Source: DATAWK01 sp036267255
GTDB lineage: Bacteria > Acidobacteriota > Terriglobia > Terriglobales > Acidobacteriaceae
Direction of reading: 5' to 3'
DNA: 64,000 nt
Assembly: GCA_036267255.1 (NCBI GenBank)
Contig: DATAWK010000025.1
Span: 62,001-126,000, forward strand
The translations under genes were made by a program, and so were the position numbers. How positions within the stretch are numbered: position 1 is the stretch's first letter; each line of letters opens with the position of its first letter. Positions 8,417 to 17,699 of this stretch are shown piece by piece. The notes beneath the pieces are model-generated. The model did not search any database. It saw only the letters and a program-made list of their open reading frames with translations, and was not told the origin of the DNA.

Positions 8417-10021
8417 CTAGAGCGGCAACGCCTGAAGTTGGGCTACAGTGGCTTCCAGCGTGACCTGCTCCTCCGGCTTCTGCTCCATAAATCGCCGAAT
8501 CACGCTGCGTGCCGCCAGGGCACGGTCCAGTTCCGGATCGGCTCCCGGCTTGTAGGCGCCGATGCGCACCAGATCTTCCGAGCGGGCATAAGCGGCCAGT
8601 AGACGCCTCAAGAATGCTGCCCGATCCCGATGCGCGCCGGCGGTTACGGCAGGCATCAGGCGACTGATGGAATCAAGAATACTCACCGGCGGATACCATC
8701 CCTCCGAAGCCATCGCCCGCGATAACACGACATGGCCATCCAGCAAGGAACGCGTTGCATCGACTAATGGATCATGCAAGTCATCCCCTTCCATCAGCAC
8801 CGTGTAAAACGCTGTAATGCTGCCGTTGGCGAACTGGCCCGCGCGTTCAATCAACCGTGCCAGACGACGAAAAACAGAAGGCGTGTACCCTCGCGAGGTT
8901 GGAGGTTCTCCGGCAGCCAGGCCTACTTCCCGTGCGGCCATGGCGTAACGTGTCAGTGAATCCAGCACCAGAAGCACATGCTTGCCTTGCGCTGCGTAAT
9001 ACTCAGCCACTGCAGTAGCTGCCTGAGCCGCGCGCATGCGCAGCAGCGGCGATTGGTCCGAAGTGGAAACCAGCACCACCGAACGGCGAAGTCCTTCCAC
9101 TCCTAAACTGTCTTCCAGAAATTCGCGTACCTCGCGACCGCGCTCTCCAACCAGACCGACGACCGTCATGTCGGCAGCGGTATTGCGCGTCATCATGCCG
9201 ATCAACGTGCTTTTGCCAACGCCGGAGCCGCCAAAGATACCTACGCGTTGCCCGCGCCCAACAGTCAGCAGGCCATCGAGCACACGCAATCCTGTCCCCA
9301 GCGGCGTGGTAATCGGTACACGATCCATCGGCTGAGGAATCAGGCTTTCAAGCGGCCAGCTTTCTTCCGCATGCGGTGGAGGCGCACCATCGAGTGGCTG
9401 GCCAAGTGCATCGAGCACACGGCCCAGCAGTCCGGGTCCCATATCCATGCGCGGCGTTTCACCCAGACCGGCCACTGCATCGCCATAACGGATACCGTCC
9501 GGTGGATCCAGCGTCATGGACAAAACATGCGAACCGCGAAATCCAATAACCTCTCCGCGGTGCCGCTGACCTTGACCATCGAGAATTTCGCAGCACTCGC
9601 CGACCGAGCAAAAAGGGCCTTCAGACTCAATCGTCTGTCCTGTTGCTTCGACCACATGGCCATGCCAGCGCCATGCCGGGCGGCTCTGCAAGCGACGAAA
9701 ATAAGCGCGCAGAATCGAATTTTCCGGCTCGAACGTGTCGATGTCCGGTTCTTCTATAACTGTTTCAGTTTTATTTTGTGCGACGTCGACAGCAGGCAAT
9801 GCAGGATGGTACTCCGTATACTCTTCTGCAGGCTCCGAATCACGATGCGGCTGCCATGTGTCCTCCGCCAGAACATCGGCTACAGAAGGATGTTCCTGGG
9901 ATTGCTGTTGGGAGTTAGCCGATCTTCGCGCCTCCGGCCGCGCTCCTGCGACCGGGGCAGCCGGGGCCGGGCGCTCGACCGGTTCGACACGGAACGAATC
10001 GGATAAAAAGTTTTCTGCCAT
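8417..10021 (-). CDS. fliI: Flagellum-specific export ATPase FliI
   Basis: FliI is the F1-beta-like hexameric ATPase that energises flagellar protein export. With the start at ATG 10021 the protein has 534 residues. The Walker A GGSGVGKST lies near residues 264-272, followed by GLVGERGREVREF and the Walker B LLVLDSLTRYAMA; the FliI/YscN motif PPTSRGYTPSVF is also present. About 95 extra N-terminal residues rich in Pro/Ala/Glu precede the usual FliI start, so it is longer than enteric FliI (457). An alternative ATG at 10081 would add 20 residues and sit six bases after fliH; neither start has a strong ribosome binding site. Confidence 0.95.
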   Translation of the reverse strand: MAENFLSDSFRVEPVERPAPAAPVAGARPEARRSANSQQQSQEHPSVADVLAEDTWQPHRDSEPAEEYTEYHPALPAVDVAQNKTETVIEEPDIDTFEPENSILRAYFRRLQSRPAWRWHGHVVEATGQTIESEGPFCSVGECCEILDGQGQRHRGEVIGFRGSHVLSMTLDPPDGIRYGDAVAGLGETPRMDMGPGLLGRVLDALGQPLDGAPPPHAEESWPLESLIPQPMDRVPITTPLGTGLRVLDGLLTVGRGQRVGIFGGSGVGKSTLIGMMTRNTAADMTVVGLVGERGREVREFLEDSLGVEGLRRSVVLVSTSDQSPLLRMRAAQAATAVAEYYAAQGKHVLLVLDSLTRYAMAAREVGLAAGEPPTSRGYTPSVFRRLARLIERAGQFANGSITAFYTVLMEGDDLHDPLVDATRSLLDGHVVLSRAMASEGWYPPVSILDSISRLMPAVTAGAHRDRAAFLRRLLAAYARSEDLVRIGAYKPGADPELDRALAARSVIRRFMEQKPEEQVTLEATVAQLQALPL

Positions 10022-10087
10022 AGAGATTTTCTTCTGCCGGATCTGCCTTTGCCGAACTTTTCCGCTGCAAACCGCTGCCATCCTGAT

Positions 10088-10990
10088 TTAAGAAATGGAA
10101 CGTTGCCCCATGTTGCTACCGGATGGCTTGGCCGCCGGATGATGATGCAGGAGATCGAAAAACCCTTTTTCAATTTCCTCCAGTTGAGCCCCCACCCCTA
10201 ATTCCACGGTGCCCAGTCGAGTTTCCAGAATGCATTCTGCTTCATTTAAAGACCCGTCGCCCAATATTTCCGGTTGCGCGCGCAACCCGCTCTGCGGGCC
10301 GAACATCGCCTGCCAGGCCGGCACTTGCCCGGGTGCGACACGCAGCACGACACCGGAGGTATCGGCCAATTTATCCAGCGCGACGCGCACGGCACCGGAT
10401 AGAAACAACGGATCCATCTGTGCCTGACGATGCAACACGCGAGCGGCAATGGCTAAGGCCAGCCGCACGACTTCGCGCTCGACGGAATAAAAGTAGCGTT
10501 CTCGTTCCTGACGAAACTCCTCCACCGCATCGACGATCTGTTGCTGAAGTCGTTCGCGATCTTCCGCAAACGCTGCTTCGGCAATCTGATGCCCTTCGCG
10601 GCGTCCCTCTTCCTGCGCTGCTATCACCTCCCGGTTCGCGATGGCCTTCTGTTCCACCAAACGAGCCTCCAGGCTGGCACGCTCCTGCACCCATCGTTCT
10701 TCGGCCACGGCAGTTTTCGGGATAGGAGCGGTGGTTGCGTCCGGCATGGAACGTTCCGACGCCGTCGGGTGCATCCATTCTTCTACCAGCAATGGCGCTC
10801 CATTGGAGGGCGCGCCAGGAGAAGCTCCACCGGGGTGTTGCTTCTCAGTCGCGAGACCGGGCGCGTGATATTCCAGACGCTCGATGATGGGAGCTGCTAC
10901 AGCGTCTTTCCGCGCCGAAGCGCGGTGCGGAGGATCTGGGGAATAGGCTTCCTGGGGCATGGCTTGCGTTGACTCCTCATTTCGTTGCAT
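10088..10990 (-). CDS. fliH: Flagellar export ATPase regulator FliH
   Basis: FliH binds FliI as a dimeric stator and links it to the C-ring. The 300-residue product has a Pro/Ala-rich N-terminus (1-100), a long charged coiled coil (about 105-170, with AAQEEGRREGHQIAEAAF), and the FliH/YscL C-terminal domain with EVVRLALAIAARVLHRQAQ and the end block ECILETRLGTVELGVGAQL-EEIEKGFFDLL. It lies between fliG and fliI, the standard order, with gaps of fewer than 70 bases on both sides. Longer than E. coli FliH (235) mainly through the head. Confidence 0.9.
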   Translation of the reverse strand: MQRNEESTQAMPQEAYSPDPPHRASARKDAVAAPIIERLEYHAPGLATEKQHPGGASPGAPSNGAPLLVEEWMHPTASERSMPDATTAPIPKTAVAEERWVQERASLEARLVEQKAIANREVIAAQEEGRREGHQIAEAAFAEDRERLQQQIVDAVEEFRQERERYFYSVEREVVRLALAIAARVLHRQAQMDPLFLSGAVRVALDKLADTSGVVLRVAPGQVPAWQAMFGPQSGLRAQPEILGDGSLNEAECILETRLGTVELGVGAQLEEIEKGFFDLLHHHPAAKPSGSNMGQRSIS

Positions 10991-11041
10991 GGAAAACGCA
11001 ATGATGCACGTCTACAAAATCACGCGCACCGGGCCACTGCG

Positions 11042-12136
11042 TTAGACCATAAAATCGTCTTCTTTTTCGCTCATCAAGACCAGCTTGCCTTCGGCTTCCA
11101 GTTTGCGGGCAAGCCCAAGAATTTCCTGCTGCGCCTGCGTTACTTCGCGCACGCGTACCGGCCCCATCACTTCCATGTCTTCCTGCAGCATCTCGACAGC
11201 GCGAGAGCTCAGCGCTTTAAACAGATGGGCGCGCAGATCGTCGTTGGCGCCCTTGAGAGCGAGAGCCAGTTGTTTCTTGTCCACCTGTCCAATGAGTTCG
11301 CGAATGCTGTTGGCCGGCACGGTAACCAAATCTTCGAAGGTAAACATTAAATTGCGAATGCTGATGGCCAACTGCGGATTGTCGGCTTCAATATGCTCAA
11401 GCACGGCCTTGGCTGCTGTCGTATCCAGCCGGTTGAGGAGATCGGCCACAGCCTTGAAGCCGGAGTAGGACTTCCGGCCCATGTCGCCCAGAGATTCCAG
11501 CCGCTTATGCAACACCAGCGCCACCTTCTGCGCCATCTCCGGGGAGAACTGCTGCATCTCCGCCAGCCGTCGCACCGAATCGACACGCTGCGTGTCCGCC
11601 AGTTGCTGCAAGACCTGGGACGCGCGTTTGGGATCGAGATGCGCCAGCACCAGCGCCACGGTCTGCGGGTGCTCGCCCTCGAGAAATTTGCTCAACTGTT
11701 GCGGATCGACCTTTTGCAGCATTGCCAGATCGCCGTGTGTGGCCTCCTGCGCCCGCTTGACCTGATTCAGCAGGTCTTCGGCGCGCTGTTTACCAAAACT
11801 ATCCACCAGCAACTTGGTCGCATACTCGATGCCGCCATGCACCATGTACTGCTGCGTCTCCAGAAGTTCGTGAAACTCTTCCAGGATTTCGAGTGCAGCC
11901 TCCGGAGATACATCGCGGACGCTGGCAATCTCCTCGGTCAGCCGCTGCAGCTCCGCTTCAGAAAAATGCGGATACATGGTTCGCGCCAGCTCATCGCCCA
12001 GCGTGATCATCAGGATCGCCGCCTTCCGGATAGGCGGCATCTTCAACATGAGCCGGGCTGGCTTCGACTCGGCTGGAAGCATGGGAGGTGCGGCTGGATC
12101 TTCGGGAATCAGTGCCGTTGCTACTGCCGTCGCCAT
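11042..12136 (-). CDS. fliG: Flagellar motor switch protein FliG
   Basis: FliG transmits torque from the stators to the rotor and binds FliF. The 364 residues begin with about 30 extra Ala/Pro-rich residues, then the N-terminal domain from RKAAILMITLGDELA. The middle domain contains the EHPQ motif (residues 155-158, GEHPQTVALVLAHLDP). The C-terminal torque helix carries the charged pattern VDKKQLALALKGANDDLRAH and RVREVTQAQQEILGLARKLE. Its EKEDDFMV end matches the family's usual acidic tail. It overlaps nothing and lies 65 bases after fliF. Confidence 0.96.
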   Translation of the reverse strand: MATAVATALIPEDPAAPPMLPAESKPARLMLKMPPIRKAAILMITLGDELARTMYPHFSEAELQRLTEEIASVRDVSPEAALEILEEFHELLETQQYMVHGGIEYATKLLVDSFGKQRAEDLLNQVKRAQEATHGDLAMLQKVDPQQLSKFLEGEHPQTVALVLAHLDPKRASQVLQQLADTQRVDSVRRLAEMQQFSPEMAQKVALVLHKRLESLGDMGRKSYSGFKAVADLLNRLDTTAAKAVLEHIEADNPQLAISIRNLMFTFEDLVTVPANSIRELIGQVDKKQLALALKGANDDLRAHLFKALSSRAVEMLQEDMEVMGPVRVREVTQAQQEILGLARKLEAEGKLVLMSEKEDDFMV

Positions 12137-12201
12137 GGGAACTTTCTCCTGGTCCTTCTGAATGTACTTCGAACTAAAATGTCTCTGCTAAGTAGATCGC
12201 C

Positions 12202-13851
12202 TTAGTTTCCCGGCGTGTGCAACCAGTTCTGCAACAGGCGCGTGCTTTGCACCGGCTCCTTACGGACGTAATCGGCCACCTTATCGAAGAGCAATTGCGC
12301 CCGGGCCTGCTTGCGCTCCGTGGACAATTCTGCCGTGTGATCCAGCAACGATGCTTCCCCGGCATCGGCGGCAAGAGCCGCTGGTTGTTTGCCGGCAGCC
12401 AATGTGTGAATGGGAGACGTCCACTGTTGCATCTGCTTCAAGACGGGACGCACAATGAAAATCAGTCCGAGAAGAAACACGATGGCCAGCATTCCATAGC
12501 GCAAGGCCTGCGTTGGGCCACCGGTACGATCCAGCAGACGTTCCGCTAAACCGGGCTGTGGCTGGCCGTCATTGGCAAGAAAGCTTAAATTCTCCACCGT
12601 CACCTGGTCGCCGCGTTGGGTATTGAAGCCAATCGCCGCCTGCGCCAACTGCTGGAGTTGATGCATTTCTTCCGGCGAGCGCGCCAGCCAGCGAACACCC
12701 TTCCCGTTCGGCCCCGCCACCATGCGGTCGTTGATCAGGATCGCCGCGGTGATGCGCTGCACACGTCCTGTACCTTCCATGTGATGCCGTACATGCTTTG
12801 AGACGGCATACGTGCCACTCTCCTGGCGCGCGTTCTCCACCGGGGAAGTTTGCTGCGGATACACTGGCGCCTTTACATTCGGCGCATTGCTGGCTACGCC
12901 GGGAACCCCGGTGGGTTGCGTCTGGCCGCCGGAGTTGGTCTCCGTGCGCTGCATGGAAAGTGTGGCTACGTTGGTTGGATCGTAGGTTTCGTCGAGATCG
13001 TCTTCCGTGCCGCTGTCGAAGGCTGCCGTGACCGAAGCACGCACATTGCCTTCGCCGGCGACAGGTTCAAGGGTAGCCATCAACTTATCTTCAAGCGCTT
13101 GCTCATACGCGGCTTGCTGCGCCTCGGCAGTTTTCGGGCCAAACGATTGACGTCCATCCGCATCGACCAGAGTCACCTGGTCTGGACGCAACGTATCCAC
13201 CGCGCCAGCAACCAGGTTTCGAATGGAGGCGGCTTCGTCATCACTCAACCGGTGCCTCAGCTTCAACACCACGCTGGCCTTGGCCGCACGCTGCTCGTCC
13301 GTAAAAAGAGAATCATGGGGCAGCACGATGTGAACGCGCGCCGTCTGCACGGCATCGAGTGAACCGATCGTCTGTTCCAGCTCGCCTTCCAAAGCACGTT
13401 GGTAGTTCACCCGCTCGTCGAACTCCGAGCCAACCCAGTTCGGTTTGTCGAAGATGGCAAAACCAAGGCGTCCGCTCGAAGGCAGCCCCTTGCCGGAGAT
13501 CTCCAGGCGCGCCTTGTTCAAGGCATTCGCCGGAACACGAATGGTGGTTCCGTCGGGCGCAACGTCATATGAGATACCAGCGGTGGCCAGCTCTTGTTCG
13601 ACCTGCTGTGCATCCTGGGCGGTCAATCCGCTAAGCAGCACACGCATGTCCGGCTTGAGGGCCAGCCACATCATGCCGCCCACGGCAGCCAGCACGACGG
13701 CCACCGAAGCCAGCATGCCAAGCTGCTGGCGGGGAGAAAAGGCGCTGGCGCGTTCGCGAAAGGCCTGCCCCCCTGTGTTCAACCGCTTTTCGATCCGCGC
13801 CACCAAAGAGGTGGACGCTGCATTCTGGGATTCCGTCGCTTGATCACTCAT
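12202..13851 (-). CDS. fliF: Flagellar MS-ring protein FliF
   Basis: FliF forms the MS ring in the inner membrane. The 549 residues contain a first membrane helix near residues 45-68, the YscJ/FliF ring-building motifs (VLLSGLTAQDAQQVEQELAT, then the KARLEISGKGLPSSGRLGFA block), the second ring domain with ARVHIVLPHDSLF, and a second membrane helix near 455-475 (YGMLAIVFLLGLIFIVRPVL). The C-terminal tail that binds FliG is present. Length matches E. coli FliF (552). The downstream fliG completes the rotor pair. Confidence 0.96.
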   Translation of the reverse strand: MSDQATESQNAASTSLVARIEKRLNTGGQAFRERASAFSPRQQLGMLASVAVVLAAVGGMMWLALKPDMRVLLSGLTAQDAQQVEQELATAGISYDVAPDGTTIRVPANALNKARLEISGKGLPSSGRLGFAIFDKPNWVGSEFDERVNYQRALEGELEQTIGSLDAVQTARVHIVLPHDSLFTDEQRAAKASVVLKLRHRLSDDEAASIRNLVAGAVDTLRPDQVTLVDADGRQSFGPKTAEAQQAAYEQALEDKLMATLEPVAGEGNVRASVTAAFDSGTEDDLDETYDPTNVATLSMQRTETNSGGQTQPTGVPGVASNAPNVKAPVYPQQTSPVENARQESGTYAVSKHVRHHMEGTGRVQRITAAILINDRMVAGPNGKGVRWLARSPEEMHQLQQLAQAAIGFNTQRGDQVTVENLSFLANDGQPQPGLAERLLDRTGGPTQALRYGMLAIVFLLGLIFIVRPVLKQMQQWTSPIHTLAAGKQPAALAADAGEASLLDHTAELSTERKQARAQLLFDKVADYVRKEPVQSTRLLQNWLHTPGN

Positions 13852-13921
13852 TACGCATTCCTTTTTTTCTCATGATGCGTTGCTATGGTTGCTTTCACCT
13901 TGATCGAATGCGGAGACCCCA

Positions 13922-14284
13922 TTAAAACTGCATCCCCATCAACTGCTGATAGGCTCCCACTGCCTTGTTGCGCAGGGAGAGCATCATTTCAAAGGCAAGC
14001 TCGGATTTTTCTGTTGCAATCATCGCCGTATGAATATCCACGCCCTTACCGGACAACAGGCCATCGACGGTATTCGCCGCCTCGGAATTGAGCTCCTGTG
14101 TCTTGGCCACGGCTTCGCGCAGCACACCGGAAAACGGCATGGCATAGGCGGGACTGCTGGATGCATCGAGTGCGCTGCCCAGCGTACCGGTGGATTGCAT
14201 CGCCTGTGCCGTCTGGCTGGCAACATTCGACGTGATGCTGTTCATGGCCTGCGCTGCTGCCTGGATATTCGGAATTACACTCAT
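13922..14284 (-). CDS. fliE: Flagellar hook-basal body complex protein FliE
   Basis: FliE joins the MS ring to the rod. The 120-residue product ends with the family signature: LDASSSPAYAMPFSGVLREA, then VDGLLSGKGVDIHTAMIATE and KSELAFEMMLSLRNKAVGAY-QQLMGMQF. GAGAGG (in TTGAGAGGCTTCG) precedes the ATG at 14284. The place between flgC and fliF is canonical. Confidence 0.95.
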   Translation of the reverse strand: MSVIPNIQAAAQAMNSITSNVASQTAQAMQSTGTLGSALDASSSPAYAMPFSGVLREAVAKTQELNSEAANTVDGLLSGKGVDIHTAMIATEKSELAFEMMLSLRNKAVGAYQQLMGMQF

Positions 14285-14395
14285 CGAAGCCTCTCAATTG
14301 CAATGTTCTGTTTCATCTCCGCATCTCATAAGCGCGGCCAGCCGAGCCAGTTATCGGTGAAAGCCGAGGTTGGGGGAGGGCTATTGTTTGCACAT

Positions 14396-14878
14396 TTATT
14401 TCAGAATGTCCATGGTGGAGCTGATCATGTTCTTCGATGCCGTAACCGCGGAGACATTCATGCCATAGGAGCGCTCCGCGCCCATCAGATCCACCATCTC
14501 CGTCAACGGGTTGATATTTGGATAGGAGACGTAACCTTTCTTATCCGCATCCGGATTCCCGGGATCGTAGCGCTGCAAGGGATCGGATGTATCGGAGACA
14601 ACAGCAGCCACCTTCACTCCCGGGTTCACAACTTCATTGGAAGGATCGCCGAGCAATCCTACCTGCGGCAGGGCCCCCTGTGAGAGCATGGCTTCAGCAA
14701 AACTCTTCGGCTGATCGACGGCTGCCGATGTAAAGACCACTTCCTGTCGCCGATAGGGTCCGCCCTGCTCCGTTCGCGTCGTTTCGGCGTTGGCCATGTT
14801 GGCCGTGACCACCTCTGCACGCACTCGCTCGGCCTCCAGGGCCGAACCGCTGATGTCCATGACGCCAAACAGATTCAT
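14396..14878 (-). CDS. flgC: Flagellar rod protein FlgC
   Basis: FlgC is a proximal rod subunit. From the ATG at 14878 (160 residues) it reads MNLFGVMDISGSALEAERVR followed by VVTANMANAETTRTEQGGPY, the rod-family motif, and it ends with PLTEMVDLMGAERSYGMNVS and a final helix, the FlgC/FlgE-family C-terminus. I prefer this start over an ATG ten codons upstream because AGGAG lies just before it and the extra residues are not FlgC-like. It follows flgB by 50 bases. Confidence 0.95.
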   Translation of the reverse strand: MNLFGVMDISGSALEAERVRAEVVTANMANAETTRTEQGGPYRRQEVVFTSAAVDQPKSFAEAMLSQGALPQVGLLGDPSNEVVNPGVKVAAVVSDTSDPLQRYDPGNPDADKKGYVSYPNINPLTEMVDLMGAERSYGMNVSAVTASKNMISSTMDILK

Positions 14879-14928
14879 GCTGCTCCTACCTTTTTCCTCT
14901 GCATTCATTTCGCTGCTCTAGCGGCCAG

Positions 14929-15318
14929 TTACTTTTCTTGAATGGCATCGCTGACTTCCGTGAATTGCTCCTTTAAAAGCTCGATGCCTGTCTTGTATTT
15001 CAACTGCTCCTCACCCATCTGGAGACCTTCGCGATCCATGGACACGTTGTTGCCGTCCGGGCGTTCGAGTAACCCATCGACAGCGAATATCTTTGGCGTA
15101 TGCGCCAGTTCGTCTGGCTTCGTTCCGGCTTCTTCCGACTGCCGCATATTCAAAGCGTCGGCAGAAGCGGAGGCAAATTCACTGGCGAAATCAATGCCCA
15201 ACGTCTGATAGTGCGGGGTGTCAATGTTGGCGGCATTGCTGGCCGTCAATTTGAATTGCAGGCTGGTCAGGTCCAGATACCGGCTGAGCACATCCGTCAA
15301 TGGAGTCGTTATCTGCAT
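14929..15318 (-). CDS. flgB: Flagellar rod protein FlgB
   Basis: FlgB is the most proximal rod subunit. The 129 residues contain the rod motif LKLTASNAANIDTPHYQ-type sequence near residues 22-40 (QFKLTASNAANIDTPHYQTL), a central NNVSMDREGLQMGEEQLKYK block, and a C-terminal helix ending SDAIQEK. GGAAG precedes the ATG. It is the first structural gene of the long flagellar operon and lies about 85 bases downstream of the predicted start of a sigma-54 promoter at 15413-15427. Confidence 0.95.
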   Translation of the reverse strand: MQITTPLTDVLSRYLDLTSLQFKLTASNAANIDTPHYQTLGIDFASEFASASADALNMRQSEEAGTKPDELAHTPKIFAVDGLLERPDGNNVSMDREGLQMGEEQLKYKTGIELLKEQFTEVSDAIQEK

Positions 15319-15412
15319 CGCTTCCTTCCCACCCGGAATACGATCCGGGCTGATTCCCTAAAATGGATTTCCAAGATGAAATGACTGAAGTTTTTCTCTT
15401 TCCTACCGATAT

Positions 15413-15427
15413 GCAGTAAGTCGGCCA
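15413..15427 (-). promoter_or_regulatory. Candidate sigma-54 promoter for the flgB flagellar operon
   Basis: The minus strand reads TGGCCGACTTACTGC. It has the GG/GC pair separated by exactly ten bases as in TGGCAC-N5-TTGC. Position fits: about 84 bases of leader before flgB, in a 257-base gene-free stretch directly downstream of a sigma-54 activator gene. rpoN is also in this window. Confidence 0.6.
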
Positions 15428-15575
15428 GAGTGCGACCGTCGCCCCTAAGAGATTTCTCAGAATTCCCCTGCCGCCCTACTGCGGCAGCACAGGAGGGAGC
15501 ATGAGGAAACCCTGCCCCTCCTGTACTGCACATGGTTGTAGCACGCGACATCCGCCTTTCCTGAAAACAGAGGCC

Positions 15576-16973
15576 TCAGGCAAAGCAGATTTCGGCAGCG
15601 GTAATGCGCGGGCGGCTTTCGGCGAGAATGTACGCCCTTTCGACGACATGGGCGAGTTCGCGCACATTGCCCGGCCAGGAGTGTGCGCACAAGCGTTGGA
15701 TCGACTCGGCGTCAAACTGCTTCACCGGTTCCTGCTGTGCCAACCGCTCCAGAAAATGCCCGGCCAGGGTCGGGATGTCCTCCGGATGCTCTGCCAAGGG
15801 CGCGGTCCGCAACGTAAAGACCGAGAGGCGGTAATAAAGATCCGACCGGAAGCTACCTTCTTCCGAGCGTTTGGCCAGCGGCTGATGCGTTGCGGCAATC
15901 ACGCGGACATCCACCTTGATCGGTTCGTTCTCCCCAATCCTCTGTACTTCGCCTGCCTCTAAAAAGCGCAATAGCTTGGCCTGCAAGGCCAGAGGCATCT
16001 CGCCGATTTCATCCAGAAACAATGTCCCGCCATGAGCTGCTTCCACGCGCCCGACCCGTGCCTGTACGGCGCCGGTAAAGGCTCCGCGGGTATGGCCAAA
16101 GAGCTCCGCTTCCAGCAGCGCATCGGGTATGGCTGCGCAATTGAGCACAACAAAAGGGCGGTCTGCGCGTGCGCTCAGCCGATGCAGTGCACGCGCCACC
16201 AGTTCTTTGCCGCTGCCAGTTGGGCCTTCAATCAGGACCGTCGTTTTGCGCGGAGCAACCAGGCGGATTCGCTGCACCAATGTTTCCATCGTATGGCTGC
16301 TACCCACCATCTCCGGCAAACCTGCCGCCCGCGGACGAACGGCCGCGCTTTCGGCAGGCAACGGCTGGGCGCCAGCGGGTTCTGTGCCTGCTGCCATACT
16401 GGCCGTGGCAACAGTCATCGCAGCGACTTCTTCGCGCGCCTCCGTTGCTGAGGGGCACACTCTAGAGGACGGCCGCTCCGGTACAGCTTCTTTCGTTGCT
16501 AAAAAACTGCCTGCCGGATGGATGCCATGTGCGTGCGGGGAACGAAGACCGCGCGGGGCCACGCGGTCAACCAGCCGGCTGGTTTCTTCCGTGCGGAGCG
16601 TCTGCGGCTCCCAGATAGCATCGACAACCTCCTGAGCGCGGCGCAAGGCAAAGAGCAGTTCATTTCTTCGACTGCTGCGCACCGGAGTGGATATTTGATT
16701 GGATTCGTCTATATGGATAAGATCGAGCGCCGGGTACAGCTGGCGCAGGTGCGTGGCCAGTTCCTGTGCTTCCAGATCCGGAAGCCAGGAATCGAGCAAC
16801 AAGGCTTCACAGGGGGTTTCTTCCAGATAGGTCAAAGCCTCTGCCCCGCCGGATGCCTCGCGTACCTGCCAGCGCATGCCTGTAAGGGTCTCTGAGAGAC
16901 GTTGACGTAACGATGCGTCGGCACTTACCAATATCGCCGTACGCGCAGTCAAAGTGCGTGTGCGTGTTTGCAT
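15576..16973 (-). CDS. Sigma-54-dependent response regulator without a DNA-binding domain
   Basis: The 465 residues have an N-terminal receiver domain with the phosphate-acceptor candidate Asp61 (LLLDSWLPD). The usual acidic pair at the first strand is reduced to one Asp (ILVSADA). After a non-conserved linker (about 125-220) comes a full AAA+ sigma-54 activation domain: Walker A GPTGSGKE (250-257), GAFTGA loop (297-302) that contacts sigma-54, Walker B GGTLFLDEIGE (315-325), and WPGNVRELAHVVERAY near the end. The protein stops about 20 residues later at ITAAEICFA, so the Fis-type HTH domain is absent. Location next to flgB suggests it drives the flagellar genes, as HTH-less FlgR does in Helicobacter. 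Confidence 0.88.
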   Translation of the reverse strand: MQTRTRTLTARTAILVSADASLRQRLSETLTGMRWQVREASGGAEALTYLEETPCEALLLDSWLPDLEAQELATHLRQLYPALDLIHIDESNQISTPVRSSRRNELLFALRRAQEVVDAIWEPQTLRTEETSRLVDRVAPRGLRSPHAHGIHPAGSFLATKEAVPERPSSRVCPSATEAREEVAAMTVATASMAAGTEPAGAQPLPAESAAVRPRAAGLPEMVGSSHTMETLVQRIRLVAPRKTTVLIEGPTGSGKELVARALHRLSARADRPFVVLNCAAIPDALLEAELFGHTRGAFTGAVQARVGRVEAAHGGTLFLDEIGEMPLALQAKLLRFLEAGEVQRIGENEPIKVDVRVIAATHQPLAKRSEEGSFRSDLYYRLSVFTLRTAPLAEHPEDIPTLAGHFLERLAQQEPVKQFDAESIQRLCAHSWPGNVRELAHVVERAYILAESRPRITAAEICFA

Positions 16974-17015
16974 TTGACAACCTCAGCAGAAAGTCCGCCG
17001 GAGCCCTGCAACGGC

Positions 17016-17699
17016 TCAAGCGGTTTTAAAAAGTGGTTCCCGCAGAACGTAACCGTTCCCGCGTATGGTATGAATCAATTTGTCGCCATGGCCTTCATCG
17101 AGCTTCCGGCGCAGGTAATTAATATAGACATCCACTACATTCGTATTCACTCCCGGATGCATCTGCCAGACATGCTCCAGCAGGTGCGTTCGAGAGATGC
17201 ATTCCCCGCGGCGTTCCAACAGGTACGCCAGCAGGGCGAATTCTTTTGCTGTCAGTTCAACATTTTTTCCGGCACGTTTCACGGTCCGGAGCACCCGATC
17301 AAGTTCCAGGTCCCCGCAGCGCAAGACTGCTCCCGCACTCGCCAGGGCGCGCCGCAACAACCGACGGCTGCGCAACTGCAATTCGCGTAGAGAAAACGGC
17401 TTGGTTAGAAAGTCGTCGGCACCCAATTCCAGACAGTGAAGTCGATCGGCCAATGTGTTGCGTGCTGTGAGAACCATGATGGCGGCATCGCTGATCGTCC
17501 GTATCTCCTGGAGTACCTCCGTCCCATCCTTACAAGGCATGTTCAGATCGAGCACCAATAAGGCATATTGAGCCTCGCGCCAGGCGGCCAGCGCATCATT
17601 GCCATTATGTACGCGGGTGACGGTACACCCCTCGGACTGGAACGTCCGCACCAGCAGCGCTCCCAAAGCCGGATCATCTTCTGTAATCAATACGCGCAT
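17016..17699 (-). CDS. OmpR/PhoB-family response regulator
   Basis: A two-component response regulator of 227 residues from the ATG at 17699. The receiver domain has the acidic pair Glu7-Asp8-Asp9 (LITEDDP), phosphoacceptor Asp51 (LVLDLNMP), Thr78 (VLTAR) and Lys100 (FLTKPFS), all intact. A winged-helix DNA-binding domain follows (LTAKEFALLAYLLERRGECI, then VDVYINYLRRKLDE and TIRGNGYVL). No histidine kinase is adjacent. The frame stays open 54 codons further upstream but that part is not receiver-like. It ends 42 bases before the sigma-54 regulator gene on the same strand, so the two may be co-transcribed. Confidence 0.92.
   Translation of the reverse strand: MRVLITEDDPALGALLVRTFQSEGCTVTRVHNGNDALAAWREAQYALLVLDLNMPCKDGTEVLQEIRTISDAAIMVLTARNTLADRLHCLELGADDFLTKPFSLRELQLRSRRLLRRALASAGAVLRCGDLELDRVLRTVKRAGKNVELTAKEFALLAYLLERRGECISRTHLLEHVWQMHPGVNTNVVDVYINYLRRKLDEGHGDKLIHTIRGNGYVLREPLFKTA

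Noticed and set aside
15319..15575. Hidden HTH domain of the sigma-54 activator after its stop codon
   Set aside because: I looked at the open frames that continue past the stop and none shows a Fis-type HTH.
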